Assembly: GCA_002502855.1 (NCBI GenBank)
Contig: DAQK01000012.1
Location: forward strand, 1-64,000
DNA length: 64,000 nucleotides
Source: Methanobacterium sp. UBA279
Lineage (GTDB): Archaea > Methanobacteriota > Methanobacteria > Methanobacteriales > Methanobacteriaceae
Reading direction: 5' to 3'
Translations under genes and position numbers: made by a program
In this document: positions 9,676 to 19,069 of the stretch, piece by piece
Layout of the letters: every line of letters starts with the position of its first letter
Position numbering within the stretch: the first letter of the stretch is position 1
The notes under the pieces: model-generated
What the model was told of the DNA's origin: nothing
Databases searched by the model: none
The model's input: the letters and a program-made list of their open reading frames with translations, nothing else

Positions 9676-11028
9676 CTATCCAGGTTCCTCACTGGTTGCT
9701 TCTTCATATTTTAGGTCTGTTAACCTGCGAATGTAGTAAGAAAGTGGATTCCCTATACTTTTACAGGTTTTATCCGGTTTACATAAACTGGGCAGGTGTA
9801 ACTTTACTTTTTCACAGCTCATTGGAGTGTACCAGGTGGTTTCTCCCTCATGTTTTAGTTCTATCTCGCTGTGCATGCCGAATCCCATCTTGGCGTTGAT
9901 GTTCACCTTCTCCTGAGGCTGGTCCTCAAAGAGCGGGGGAGTGCACCTCTCCGCCGCCTCATAGATCAAGGGCAGGATCTCCTTCTCAACAGCTGCCAGC
10001 TCGGGATCCACATCAGACACCCTTAAGGTGGTGTTTCTCCGGAATACGTCGGGATAGAGTCGTGCGTAGGAGATGAAGGGTGTTAAAAATAGTATTATGG
10101 CGTCGTTTCTTCCCCCGGATTTCATCCCCTCCAGTACGATCTTCACACATGGGGGGAAGGCTTCCTGGTTTAAAGGCGAAGCCTCTACTTTTCCAGTTGC
10201 ACCTCCCCGGTAACCATAGGTCGCCATGGGCTGGTTCAGTATCTCCGTTACATTATCAGCCAGTTCCAGCAGAATAGGGTTGGGTTCCACCTGTCTCTGG
10301 GATTTCTGGTAAACTTCAGATATGTAGTCCTCTGTTTTCTGCATGATCATCCTGTTTATGATGAGTTCTTTTATCTTGTCGCCGATGAGGAGATCGTACA
10401 TCTTACCCGGGTCCCGGTGCTCCAGTTTGTACCCCAAATTCTCCATAAAATAGTCCTTGTCCAGGATGATGTTTCCCTGATCAAGCACCAGATCGGTTAA
10501 CTTGATCTTCCTGGAGCTTAATAGATCGGCGAACATGGTCCATTTAACCTCCCCCGGGAGCAGAGTGTTCAATATTGTTCCTAGTATTTCTCTCTTTTCA
10601 CTCAGTAAAAGTTCTCCCATCCTGCTTTCCATGAGTTTTCCCTGGGCTTCCACCATCACCCTGCTTTCCCTGCTGTTAGGGCCGAATTTTACGCTGATGG
10701 CCTGGACCAGTAGATAAAATGCGATGACATCGAAGTTGGTGATGTTGCGGTTGTAGAGGTATGAATATTTCCGGTAATCAAATTCTGGGTTATTCTTCTT
10801 CTTTACATACCATTCTATTCGTTTAAGGGCCAGATCCATGATGTTATGAGGTATGGTTTCTTCATCAGAAATATCCTGGGAGGGGCTGCGGGTGACCAGT
10901 TGTATTAAATCCCCGTTTTCCTGGTAGATAGTGTTTAAATTTCCGTATTCCCTTACTATCTGCCTTGCTTCATCGCTGAAGGGGTTTATAAAAGCAACAT
11001 TTACCATACATATACTATATTTGTTCAT
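9676..11028 (-). CDS. priL: DNA primase regulatory (large) subunit
   Basis: 450 residues. The C-terminal domain carries the cysteines that bind a 4Fe-4S cluster in archaeal and eukaryotic PriL (Cys in FPPCVKIVLEG, then RCTPP, CEKVKLHLPSLC, CKSIGNPLSYY). It helps start primer synthesis and hands primers on. It heads the priL-priS operon. The start is uncertain: ATG 11028, with AGAGG immediately upstream, or the internal ATG 11007 (MVNVAFINPFSDEA), which matches the more conserved N-terminus. It is divergent from metG across a region with a tandem repeat. Confidence 0.9.
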   Translation of the reverse strand: MNKYSICMVNVAFINPFSDEARQIVREYGNLNTIYQENGDLIQLVTRSPSQDISDEETIPHNIMDLALKRIEWYVKKKNNPEFDYRKYSYLYNRNITNFDVIAFYLLVQAISVKFGPNSRESRVMVEAQGKLMESRMGELLLSEKREILGTILNTLLPGEVKWTMFADLLSSRKIKLTDLVLDQGNIILDKDYFMENLGYKLEHRDPGKMYDLLIGDKIKELIINRMIMQKTEDYISEVYQKSQRQVEPNPILLELADNVTEILNQPMATYGYRGGATGKVEASPLNQEAFPPCVKIVLEGMKSGGRNDAIILFLTPFISYARLYPDVFRRNTTLRVSDVDPELAAVEKEILPLIYEAAERCTPPLFEDQPQEKVNINAKMGFGMHSEIELKHEGETTWYTPMSCEKVKLHLPSLCKPDKTCKSIGNPLSYYIRRLTDLKYEEATSEEPG

Positions 11029-11087
11029 CCTCTAAAAATAGTTTCTAGCTAAATTTTTTACTCTAAAATCTCTAAGAAATAATTAAC

Positions 11088-11132
11088 CAGTATTAACAGT
11101 ATAACCAGTGTATACAGTATATACAGTACTTA
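11088..11132. repeat. Five 9-bp tandem repeats upstream of metG
   Basis: CAG recurs exactly every nine bases at 11088, 11097, 11106, 11115 and 11124. The units are CAGTATTAA, CAGTATAAC, CAGTGTATA, CAGTATATA and CAGTACTTA. The last unit runs into TTATATAAAAT (about 11130-11140), a good archaeal TATA box. The array lies between priL and metG. It could be an operator array, a curved-DNA element, or simple-repeat drift. Confidence 0.75.
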
Positions 11133-11275
11133 TATAAAATAATACAACAAATATATTTTAAATCTTTTAATTAACCAATAAATCCTTGAAGTAAATTTTC
11201 TATTTATATATAGTTTTATACAGGATTAAAATTTATATAAATTACTTCGTAATGATTTTAAGAGGAGGAGAAATT

Positions 11276-13255
11276 TTGAGTAAGGTTTTTATCACCTGTG
11301 CACTTCCCTATGCTAACGGCCCCACCCATCTGGGCCACTTAAGGTCTACTTACATCCCAGCCGATGTTTACGCACGTTACAACAGGATGGAAGGGCGTGA
11401 TGTGCTCTTCGTCTGTGCCACAGATGAACACGGAACACCCATCGCTGTCCAGGCAGAAAAGGAGGGTAAAACTCCCCTGGAGATTGCAACCAGGTACCAT
11501 GAGATGATAAAGGAGGACCTGGAGTCCTGTAACATTTCACTGGATAACTTCGGCAGGACCACCGATCCCAAACATTACCAGACAGCCCAGAACTTCTTTT
11601 TAAAACTATTCGACCAGGGTTACATCTACGAAAAGGAGATAAAACAACCCTACTGTATCGAGTGTGACCGTTTCCTACCCGACCGGTACGTGGAGGGCAC
11701 GTGCCCCTACTGTCAGGGTGAAGCCCGTGGAGATCACTGTGAAATATGCGGCCGGCACCTGGACCCCATACAACTACAAGACTCTTACTGTCTCATCTGC
11801 GGTACAATCCCGGAAATAAGGGAATCAACTCATTACTACTTCCGATTGAGCCAGTTCCAGGATGAAGTTAAAACATGGATTGAAGGTAATGATAAGTTAC
11901 CTGCCAACGTAAAAAATTACACCCTGCAGTGGATAAAAGAGGGTTTAAAGGATTGGATACTCACCAGAGACATGGAATGGGGAATACCAGTTCCTCTGGA
12001 TGAAGCAAAGGGTAAAGTAATATATGTCTGGCTGGACGCACTTTTGGAGTACATAACCTCGGCAGCTCAGTACACTGAAAGGAGTAATCTGGACTGGAAG
12101 GAGTATTGGGATGATAAGGCCATACATTTCATAGGTAAGGACATCATCTACCACCATTCCATATTTTGGCCGGCTCTTCTCATGGCCTACGGATGTAAAC
12201 TTCCCTACAGCATAGTCGCCGGTGAATACCTGTCACTGGAGGGTAGGAAGATGTCCACCAGTAAAAACTGGGTGATATGGACCTCCGATTTCCTCAAGGA
12301 CTTTGAATCCGATATCCTCAGATACTACCTCCTGGTCAACGCACCCCTCAACAAAGATACCGATTTTTCCTGGGAGGATTTCCAGCGAAGGATCAACGAT
12401 GAACTGGCCGATGTGCTGGGCAACTTCCTCCACCGCACGTTTACCTTCACAGGCCGCTTCTTCCAGGGGAAAATACCCGAACCTTCCCAATTTGATGATT
12501 ATGACCAGAAAATACTGGACGGCCTGAAAGAAGTACCAAACACAGTAGCAGAACATATAGAGAACTTCAAATTCAGGGATGGGCTGGTGGAGATAATCAG
12601 GCTGGCTAAACTGGGCAATAAATATTTCAACGATAAGGAACCCTGGAAAACCGTTAAGAATGAACCGGAAATTGCAGCCACATGTCTATACATCTGCAAC
12701 CAGATCTCTAAAACACTTGCTGTACTGTTAAATCCCTATCTCCCGGTTAATTCGGGGAAAATACTGGAAATACTTAACTTGGATACTTCAGGGGTTAAAT
12801 GGGAACAGGCCACTGAAAAGATACCAGCTGGCCAAGAAATATCCAAGCCAACACCCCTCTTTTTGAAGATAGAGGATAAGATCATTGAAAATAAAAAGGA
12901 AACGCTTTACAAAAATTTAGGAGAGTTAGATGATATGAAAAACATAATTAGCATTGAAGATTTTGCTAAATTAGAATTCCGAGTGGGACAGGTGGTAGGA
13001 GCAGAAAAGGTCAAAGGAAGTGACACTCTATTGAAACTGATGGTGGACATCAAGGACAAAAAATTACAAGTAGTCGCTGGTTTAGCCGGTAAATATACAG
13101 CAGAAGAAATCCTAAACCAGAAAGTTATAGTCCTGGCCAATTTAAAACCTGCCAAGTTATTCGGGATAAAATCAGAGGGAATGATACTGGCCACCGAAGA
13201 TACTCTAAGTGTCCTGAGTGCTGAAGGCGCTGAAACTGGTGAAAAAATAAAATGA
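11276..13255 (+). CDS. metG: Methionyl-tRNA synthetase with C-terminal tRNA-binding domain
   Basis: Class I aminoacyl-tRNA synthetase. The HIGH-type motif is THLGH, about 17-21 residues into the protein, and the KMSKS-type loop is GRKMSTSKNW. A zinc-knuckle insert has paired CxxC motifs (CIEC, CPYC, CEIC, CLIC). The last about 110 residues (SIEDFAKLEFRVGQVVGAEK onward) are an EMAP-II/Trbp111-like tRNA-binding domain, fused here as in many archaea and bacteria. The start is TTG 11276 behind AGAGGAGGAG; the upstream in-frame ATG 11252 has no ribosome site. The stop overlaps the next gene (ATGA). Confidence 0.95.
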   Translation: MSKVFITCALPYANGPTHLGHLRSTYIPADVYARYNRMEGRDVLFVCATDEHGTPIAVQAEKEGKTPLEIATRYHEMIKEDLESCNISLDNFGRTTDPKHYQTAQNFFLKLFDQGYIYEKEIKQPYCIECDRFLPDRYVEGTCPYCQGEARGDHCEICGRHLDPIQLQDSYCLICGTIPEIRESTHYYFRLSQFQDEVKTWIEGNDKLPANVKNYTLQWIKEGLKDWILTRDMEWGIPVPLDEAKGKVIYVWLDALLEYITSAAQYTERSNLDWKEYWDDKAIHFIGKDIIYHHSIFWPALLMAYGCKLPYSIVAGEYLSLEGRKMSTSKNWVIWTSDFLKDFESDILRYYLLVNAPLNKDTDFSWEDFQRRINDELADVLGNFLHRTFTFTGRFFQGKIPEPSQFDDYDQKILDGLKEVPNTVAEHIENFKFRDGLVEIIRLAKLGNKYFNDKEPWKTVKNEPEIAATCLYICNQISKTLAVLLNPYLPVNSGKILEILNLDTSGVKWEQATEKIPAGQEISKPTPLFLKIEDKIIENKKETLYKNLGELDDMKNIISIEDFAKLEFRVGQVVGAEKVKGSDTLLKLMVDIKDKKLQVVAGLAGKYTAEEILNQKVIVLANLKPAKLFGIKSEGMILATEDTLSVLSAEGAETGEKIK

Positions 13256-14814
13256 ATGAATCGGTGTTAATTGGGAAGACAGAAAGATTCCTGAGGAAAA
13301 TCGGAAGGAAAACCATAGATATCCCTGCACTTTCAAACATCAACTATTTCATAGAGATTTACACTTATTTTAAAGAAAACCTGTCGCAATTGCAGGATTT
13401 AAGGGACACCATGGAAGTGAAGGGTTATAAGGCACCCTACCGTTCCATCGTTAAATATGGACGTCCTTCGGCAAGTGAGATGCAGGTGGAAGACCTCCAT
13501 GACATCACCAGGCACACCCAGCACTTTCGGATGAAGGCGGCCGCTAAAAAAAACATACTCGACCGGATAAAATCATCCATAGCATCCCATAAAATAGCCA
13601 TAGGTAACCTGGAGGAGTATGGGGTAATAAAATGTTCTTCATGCCAGAATGAGTACCAGGGCCATGATCTCCATAATATAATAGCCAGGAAGTGTTTATG
13701 CGGCTCAGATAAACTAGAGTTAACCCCAAACATAAAGGGGGTTTATAGACTGGATATAATTAACTTCCTACCCCTTAGTGGGGATTATATGGTGAAGATG
13801 TCCCAGCTTTCACCCTTAGGAAGAGAATCGTTCCGGAAGATAGTGCGCATCTTAAAGCAGGAGAAGAGAGGAAGTGTAAAGACCCTTTCACTGGTGGTGA
13901 GGGTATTTGAGGATGGTCGATGGGTCAGGAAACGGGTTAATTTAGATGGTATAAATCAAGTGAACTATGAAAAGGAAATAAGAAAAGAGTACGGTCCGGA
14001 TGCCCGTATAGAATTCATGCAGTTTCACCGCAGCCGACCATCCATCATCAACGATAAACACGTGCAAACCGCTTTAAGTCTGGGCTACGTAAAATTGGCC
14101 GAAGATAAAAGCATGCCGATAATGGACTCAGTTTTAAGGCAGCACCTGAAAAATCCCGAGAAAATAAGAATCTACAACGAAGCACTGGAAAAAGCCCGGA
14201 GAAACTCCCTAAAAATGGGGGATTCCGAAGACCAGATGACCCTGCAGAGGGAGTTAATGGATGAAGAGCTGCAGAAGAAGGGATTGGTTGATGAGAAGGG
14301 TGAACTTGACCAGGAAGTGGAAGCCGACCTTAAATTAAAGGAAAAAATCGACAAATGCCTTCTTTTAAACATTCCCCGGATACTCATTACCTGGGATATA
14401 ATAAAATATTACCTTACAACTTCTTATGATCACAGAACTAAATATTCAGGTTCTTTCCCAAATCTAAGACCATATCTGGATACCAATCAAATGAAATCCT
14501 TTGAAAACTTCCATGAACAGGCCATAAATATACTGAAGAACCATCTTAATGAGAACATTCCCTACATATCCGATATAAGCAGTTTATTAACTGGAAAATT
14601 TGAAATAGAAAAGAAGATCAAAGGACTGCACGTGAAAACCAATCCCTCTGCAGTGGGCGCTGCCATTTTGAATTCAGTAGGCAACATCGACCTGGATGAA
14701 GCTGCCCAGATATTTGGCCTGAATCCTGAAGAAGTGAAAACTGAAAGGGATATGATAGAGACATTCCAGAAACCATCATCCAGAGCTCAACAATTCCTGG
14801 AAATGATCAAATAG
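13252..14814 (+). CDS. DUF530-type conserved archaeal protein
   Basis: 520 residues resembling the uncharacterised DUF530 family of methanogens. A zinc-ribbon-like element is visible near residue 125-155 (CSSCQNEY then CLCGSDK). The rest is charged and helical, with no membrane segment. The start ATG overlaps the metG stop by four bases, so the two are translationally coupled. This hints at a role near translation or tRNA, but nothing proves it. The HTH gene follows 48 bases later. Family assignment is from memory of the N-terminal pattern. Confidence 0.65.
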   Translation: MNESVLIGKTERFLRKIGRKTIDIPALSNINYFIEIYTYFKENLSQLQDLRDTMEVKGYKAPYRSIVKYGRPSASEMQVEDLHDITRHTQHFRMKAAAKKNILDRIKSSIASHKIAIGNLEEYGVIKCSSCQNEYQGHDLHNIIARKCLCGSDKLELTPNIKGVYRLDIINFLPLSGDYMVKMSQLSPLGRESFRKIVRILKQEKRGSVKTLSLVVRVFEDGRWVRKRVNLDGINQVNYEKEIRKEYGPDARIEFMQFHRSRPSIINDKHVQTALSLGYVKLAEDKSMPIMDSVLRQHLKNPEKIRIYNEALEKARRNSLKMGDSEDQMTLQRELMDEELQKKGLVDEKGELDQEVEADLKLKEKIDKCLLLNIPRILITWDIIKYYLTTSYDHRTKYSGSFPNLRPYLDTNQMKSFENFHEQAINILKNHLNENIPYISDISSLLTGKFEIEKKIKGLHVKTNPSAVGAAILNSVGNIDLDEAAQIFGLNPEEVKTERDMIETFQKPSSRAQQFLEMIK

Positions 14815-14862
14815 GATAAAAAAAAGTTATAATATGAGTATAAACATGTACAGGTGCTAATA

Positions 14863-15330
14863 TTGGGTTATGAAATCCACGTAAGCAAACCACTGACTTC
14901 CCAGAAGATCATGGAGTTGCTGGATAAAAATCCAGAGCTAAGGAAGATAACCTGCCCTCCCAGCCTCTACAAACGTATCCCCAACCGTTACCTGGAAGCA
15001 CTCTCTGCACTGGGTGTGGAAGTAGAACCTGTCGAAAAAATAGGAAGACCCCGGAAATATGGGGGAAAAGAAAGGGATATGGTAGGGAAGATGTTTAAAC
15101 AGGGGTACACCCCCCAGGAGATTTCAAATACCCTGAATATCCCCTTAAAAACCGTTTATTACCTGAATAAAACACCCCTAAAACAGGGAAGGAAACCTAA
15201 ATATTCCCTGGAAACTGTAAGAAAAGTAAAATCCAGTCATAATGAAGGCGTATCTGCCAAGGAAATATCAGAAAAATTGGACATACCTCTGCGAAGTGTT
15301 TATAGTCTTTTGAAGAGAAGATATTCATAA
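14863..15330 (+). CDS. DNA-binding protein with two helix-turn-helix segments
   Basis: About 155 residues. The N-terminal half (GYEIHVSKPLTSQKIMELL and the block TCPPSLYKRIPNRYLEAL) is unfamiliar. The C-terminal half has two similar HTH units, MFKQGYTPQEISNTLNIPLKTVYYL and SHNEGVSAKEISEKLDIPLRSVYSL, each preceded by a GRPRKYG / GRKPKYS basic arm that could enter the minor groove. I choose TTG 14863 because AGGTG lies at the right distance before it; GTG 14854 is the alternative. It is likely co-transcribed with metG and the DUF530 gene. Targets are unknown. Confidence 0.7.
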   Translation: MGYEIHVSKPLTSQKIMELLDKNPELRKITCPPSLYKRIPNRYLEALSALGVEVEPVEKIGRPRKYGGKERDMVGKMFKQGYTPQEISNTLNIPLKTVYYLNKTPLKQGRKPKYSLETVRKVKSSHNEGVSAKEISEKLDIPLRSVYSLLKRRYS

Positions 15331-15397
15331 ACGTAATGACGATATTTACATCCTTAAAAAAAAGAATAAAGATTCATAAAAATTTAAAGGTACTACC

Positions 15398-16363
15398 ATG
15401 GCCATAAACATCCTGAAACCAGATCTGATAATGATTGCCGGTATCTGCGCTGTCATCTCCTTTCTTGTCACCTACTTGGCCATGCCCCGGTTGATCAAGA
15501 AATTAAACGATGCAAAAATAGTGGGGAAGGACATCCACAAACCCAGCCAGCCTAAAGTAGCTGAGATGGGTGGTATCGGAATCCTTTTAGGGTTCATAAT
15601 CGGTTTGTTCGTGGCAATCTACCTCTACCCCACCTTACAGTTCACCCTGGTAATCACCCTGCTGGTGATCCTCCTGGTGGGCATGGTGGGCATGGTGGAC
15701 GATCTGATTCAACTATCGTCTAAGGAAAAACTGATACTTCTCTGGTTCGCCGGATTGCCCCTGATATGGATATCACCCCCAAATGTGGGGATAATCTACA
15801 TGCTCCTCATACCAGTGGCGGTTACCATAGCCGCCAATTTAACCAACATGCTCGCCGGACTCAATGGGATCGAATCCGGACTGGGAGCCATCGCCATGAC
15901 CTCCCTGACCATTTCATGCCTGATTATGGGAAAATACGATGTGACCATCATATCCATGGCCATGTTAGGCGCCCTTCTGGCCTTCTTAATATACAACCGT
16001 CATCCCTCCCGTGTGTTCCCAGGAGACGTAGGAACGCTGATCATCGGAGCAACCATCGTGGTGATTGCCTTCATTGGAAGGGTTAAGATGATCGCCTTTA
16101 TCGTCCTCATCCCCAACATAATAGACAGTGGCCTTAAGTTCTACAGTGCAGGGGTGATGGAAAGACAGGATCATAAACCTACCGAGGTGAATGGTGATGG
16201 AAAGCTCATCGCCCCCGACGGCGGATTCAACTCCCTGATTCGAAGCGTGCTACGCCGGCCCATGAGTGAACAACAGGTAGTTATTGTAATCTGGCTGATT
16301 GGTATACTCTTTGGTGCCATTGGTATCATACTGTCTTATGTTTTGAAAAGCAGGATAATATAA
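15398..16363 (+). CDS. GPT/Alg7-like phospho-GlcNAc-1-phosphate transferase (MraY superfamily)
   Basis: 321 residues with about ten hydrophobic segments. Superfamily motifs are present: MVDDLIQLSSKEK, the catalytic-loop NLTNMLAGLNGIESG and HPSRVFPGDVGTL. The NxxNxLAGxNGxE form resembles eukaryotic/archaeal Alg7-AglH enzymes more than bacterial MraY. Such enzymes transfer a sugar-1-phosphate from a UDP-sugar to a membrane polyprenyl phosphate and start N-glycan or pseudomurein precursor synthesis. Which pathway applies here cannot be decided. The ATG at 15398 follows AAAGGTACT. Confidence 0.85.
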   Translation: MAINILKPDLIMIAGICAVISFLVTYLAMPRLIKKLNDAKIVGKDIHKPSQPKVAEMGGIGILLGFIIGLFVAIYLYPTLQFTLVITLLVILLVGMVGMVDDLIQLSSKEKLILLWFAGLPLIWISPPNVGIIYMLLIPVAVTIAANLTNMLAGLNGIESGLGAIAMTSLTISCLIMGKYDVTIISMAMLGALLAFLIYNRHPSRVFPGDVGTLIIGATIVVIAFIGRVKMIAFIVLIPNIIDSGLKFYSAGVMERQDHKPTEVNGDGKLIAPDGGFNSLIRSVLRRPMSEQQVVIVIWLIGILFGAIGIILSYVLKSRII

Positions 16364-16421
16364 TCTAATTTTATTATTTTAAATCAACCATTCGACACTA
16401 AATCAAGCAATCCTTCATCCA

Positions 16422-16934
16422 TTAAACCCATTCCACACCAGCCGTAGTGAACACATATTTATCTGTAAATGCCGGGTTAAAAGCAACATTGGTTAAGTTT
16501 TGAGTTTTAAAAACTTCACATATGCTTTTTCTAGCATAATAATTTATCCTCGAACCTAAACGATACTGTTCTGCACTGTCCATCTCAGAGCCAGTGGTGT
16601 ATATCTTCAACTGTATCCAGGTACGGTTATATAAGGGGTTAACTCCCTTATTTTCATAGGCAATCTTCACGATCTTCACACCGGAAGGACTTATCAGTCT
16701 GGGATGTTCTTGAATATAATCTTTAAAAGTTTCTTCTGGATAGACCGCCAGAGAATCTGCCAATACACCCTGAACTGCTCCACTTCTAGCTGCTGCCATG
16801 GCATGGGTCAGTTCACTGTCATCAAAGATATAAGCGGCAACTGCACATGTAAGAATTAACATAAACCCGGCTATTAGGACGAATTCCACAGACATTTGGC
16901 CTTTTATATCCCTATAAGGATTCTTAAGATCCAT
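16422..16934 (-). CDS. Class III signal peptide (pilin-like) protein
   Basis: 170 residues. The N-terminus DIKGQMSVEFVLIAGFMLIL is a class III signal peptide: a basic stretch, then G|QMSVEF followed by a hydrophobic helix. In methanogens a prepilin peptidase of the EppA/FlaK group cuts such sequences after the Gly. The rest is a soluble domain exposed outside the cell. It is the second gene of a pair with a similar protein (16947-17411), only 12 bases apart, so the two probably assemble into one pilus-like or envelope structure. Confidence 0.75.
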   Translation of the reverse strand: MDLKNPYRDIKGQMSVEFVLIAGFMLILTCAVAAYIFDDSELTHAMAAARSGAVQGVLADSLAVYPEETFKDYIQEHPRLISPSGVKIVKIAYENKGVNPLYNRTWIQLKIYTTGSEMDSAEQYRLGSRINYYARKSICEVFKTQNLTNVAFNPAFTDKYVFTTAGVEWV

Positions 16935-16946
16935 AAATGAACTTTC

Positions 16947-17411
16947 CTAAGATTTTTGGTTATTTTCTATTATAACGATCCAGTTATCTCCTTTTCCTTC
17001 TCGTTTGTTGATTATAACATATTCCTTTGCTGGTAGTAGGATGATCTTGGAGCTCTGTAGGGTATCGTAAGTTTTGGAAAATTTTTGGGGTATTATGTAT
17101 GCCAATCCCCGTCTATTTTCCAGTACTACCAGAACTCCCGAAGAATTTACCTCCACATGATATTTATCGTCATTATTGATTCGATCAGGCGTTCTAATTT
17201 TTATAACATGTCCATTTTCACCGGCATACGCCTGGTTTATTGCACCAGCTATATTTTCAGCTAAACTCCTGGCTTCAACCAGTTCTTGAGACCTATCAAC
17301 GGTATTAAACCTGTCTAAAATCAACGTTGACGTGTATCCTAGAATTATTAGGAATATAAATGCAGCAAATAGTAGATCTACACTTACTGTACCTTGCTCA
17401 TCCATGAACAT
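16947..17411 (-). CDS. Pilin-like envelope protein
   Basis: 154 residues. MFMDEQGTVSVDLLFAAFIFLIILGYTS resembles a class III signal peptide (EQGTVSVD then a hydrophobic helix), with a predicted extracellular remainder. The first gene of the pilin-like pair on the minus strand. The start MFM could equally be the second ATG (17405), which gives MDEQGT and fits short archaeal prepilin leaders. Function beyond surface structure is not visible. Confidence 0.65.
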   Translation of the reverse strand: MFMDEQGTVSVDLLFAAFIFLIILGYTSTLILDRFNTVDRSQELVEARSLAENIAGAINQAYAGENGHVIKIRTPDRINNDDKYHVEVNSSGVLVVLENRRGLAYIIPQKFSKTYDTLQSSKIILLPAKEYVIINKREGKGDNWIVIIENNQKS

Positions 17412-17526
17412 ATTATAATACTTTTCATATATAAATTATTATTTAATTTGTTCATGTTAGTTAACCACAACAATTATATATTACTTTTAACCTCTATAAT
17501 ATTATTAATGTTGGAAGGGACTAACG

Positions 17527-18039
17527 ATGATGTCCAATGAGAAATTCGATCTAGTAGTAGAAGTTGAAGAAAATAAAACACCCCCAGACTTAGATGAATA
17601 TATGGCCATAGAAAAATTAGAAGATAAGTTAAAAAATTACGACCCGCGTTTTTATATAAAAGAATCAGAATTTTACAACGTCTTTTTGGTAGAACTTCTG
17701 GAAACGAATATAAATACTGCAATCAAACTGGCTGAAACATCCTTAAGGAAGAATTTTGAAGTAGTCCCCATAGAACGTGTGATAACAAGCAAACCGGCAG
17801 CAATACTCGAAAACATAATAGATATCAGCCAAAACAAGATCAAAGACGGTGAAACATTTGCCATAAAATGCAATATCAGGGGAACCCGCTACATAAAATC
17901 AGAGGAAAAATTCATGGATTCCATCTATAAAGAATTGGAAAAAACGAATGGCCAGCCAGATGAAACCCACCCCGACTGGACAATCCATATCGAAGTGGTG
18001 GGTGAATACACAGGTATCAGTGTGGTTAAAAGAAAATGA
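17527..18039 (+). CDS. THUMP-domain protein (TAN1-like)
   Basis: 170 residues. The region FDLVVEVEENK through SKPAAILENIIDISQNKIKDGETFAIKCNIRGTR looks like an N-terminal ferredoxin-like part plus a THUMP domain, as in archaeal homologues of Tan1, which assist tRNA acetylation. THUMP domains bind the tRNA acceptor stem. Two ATGs stand in tandem (17527, 17530); a GGAAGGGA purine stretch lies upstream. Cytoplasmic. No partner enzyme is adjacent. The 225-base gap to the next gene holds no clear ORF, only a short frame remnant around 18165-18230. Confidence 0.75.
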   Translation: MMSNEKFDLVVEVEENKTPPDLDEYMAIEKLEDKLKNYDPRFYIKESEFYNVFLVELLETNINTAIKLAETSLRKNFEVVPIERVITSKPAAILENIIDISQNKIKDGETFAIKCNIRGTRYIKSEEKFMDSIYKELEKTNGQPDETHPDWTIHIEVVGEYTGISVVKRK

Positions 18040-18263
18040 TACATCAAGATAAGGTTTCCCAAATTGGGTGGAATTTTTTAATTAGAGTGTTACATAATTA
18101 AACAAGAAATATCGGAAGTCTAAGTTATTAAACATCCTATCTCTTTTTTTATTTTATTCTCAGATGAAAATATCAACGATCTGATCCCATCAAAGATCAT
18201 AAATATGGGTGATGATAAAATAAAAAAATAGAAAGGGATTTACAAAATAAACAGGGTGCTTTC

Positions 18264-18752
18264 ATGTATGAGATTTTCCTCTTTAGCGGCGGAGTTTACA
18301 GATTCGACGAATTAAAGGAAGCAGTTGAGGACGTTGGAGGAGTGGTATTTAAAAAGAATCTCTTCCAAATCAGCCGGGGCAGCTCTTTCCTAGCAGAAGA
18401 AGTACAGGTCATGTTTATCATACCAGAAGAAGAGGAAGACCATATTAAATCCCTATCAGAAGAGATCAAAGGACATCTGGAAAAACTGGACGTGGAAGAC
18501 TTAAAGAAGAAGGACTTACTTACCTATATCGCAGTCTGCGATGCCTTGATCAAGTCAGGCGAATGGATGAGCCGGGATGAAATAGAAGAAGGAATAGAAT
18601 GTCCCTGTCCAGCACAGCTCTGTGAAAACCAGGAACTGGACGCCTGTATTCAAGATGAACTGGATGAATCACTGGAAAGATTCTGTAAAAAAAATGTATT
18701 AAAATCAAGGAAGAAAAATATCACCGAATATTATTTAATGGAAGTAGACTAA
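18264..18752 (+). CDS. Conserved hypothetical protein
   Basis: 162 residues; family not recognised. The protein is acidic, begins MYEIFLFSGGVYRFDELKEA, and has a cysteine cluster near residues 112-128 (CPCPAQLC, then ACIQ) plus a later Cys, which could bind metal. There is no signal or membrane segment. It lies 14 bases before the TIGR00304-type membrane protein gene on the same strand, so the two may be co-transcribed. The ATG at 18264 follows AGGGTGC. Confidence 0.6.
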   Translation: MYEIFLFSGGVYRFDELKEAVEDVGGVVFKKNLFQISRGSSFLAEEVQVMFIIPEEEEDHIKSLSEEIKGHLEKLDVEDLKKKDLLTYIAVCDALIKSGEWMSRDEIEEGIECPCPAQLCENQELDACIQDELDESLERFCKKNVLKSRKKNITEYYLMEVD

Positions 18753-18766
18753 CATACATCTAAACT

Positions 18767-19021
18767 ATGATACAGGGAAGTACGATAATTACCGTGGGGA
18801 TACTGGTTATCTTCATCGGATTCATACTGATATTTGCAGGCACCGCCCTGCAGACAACTGGTAAAACCAGCGATGTGAAAACCGGGGGTGTGGTCCTAAT
18901 CGGCCCTATACCCATAATATTTGGCAGTGACAAAGGCACCATCGTCACGGCAGTGATAATGGCCGTAATCCTGATGATCCTGGCATACTTCTTATTCTAT
19001 CGGGGGCTCAGGATTTTTTAA
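18767..19021 (+). CDS. TIGR00304/DUF131 family small membrane protein
   Basis: 84 residues with two hydrophobic segments (about 8-28 and 60-82) flanking a loop that contains KTGGVVLIGPIPIIFGSDK. This is the characteristic pattern of the archaeal TIGR00304 (DUF131) family. The function is unknown. Convergent with galE. Confidence 0.8.
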   Translation: MIQGSTIITVGILVIFIGFILIFAGTALQTTGKTSDVKTGGVVLIGPIPIIFGSDKGTIVTAVIMAVILMILAYFLFYRGLRIF

Positions 19022-19069
19022 AATCCGTTTAATATCTTTTATACCTATTTTAATCCTTTTGATGCCCAC

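Noticed and set aside
18165..18230. Short open frame (DENINDLIPSKIINMGDDKIKK)
   Set aside because: No start codon or ribosome site; possibly a remnant, too short to support.
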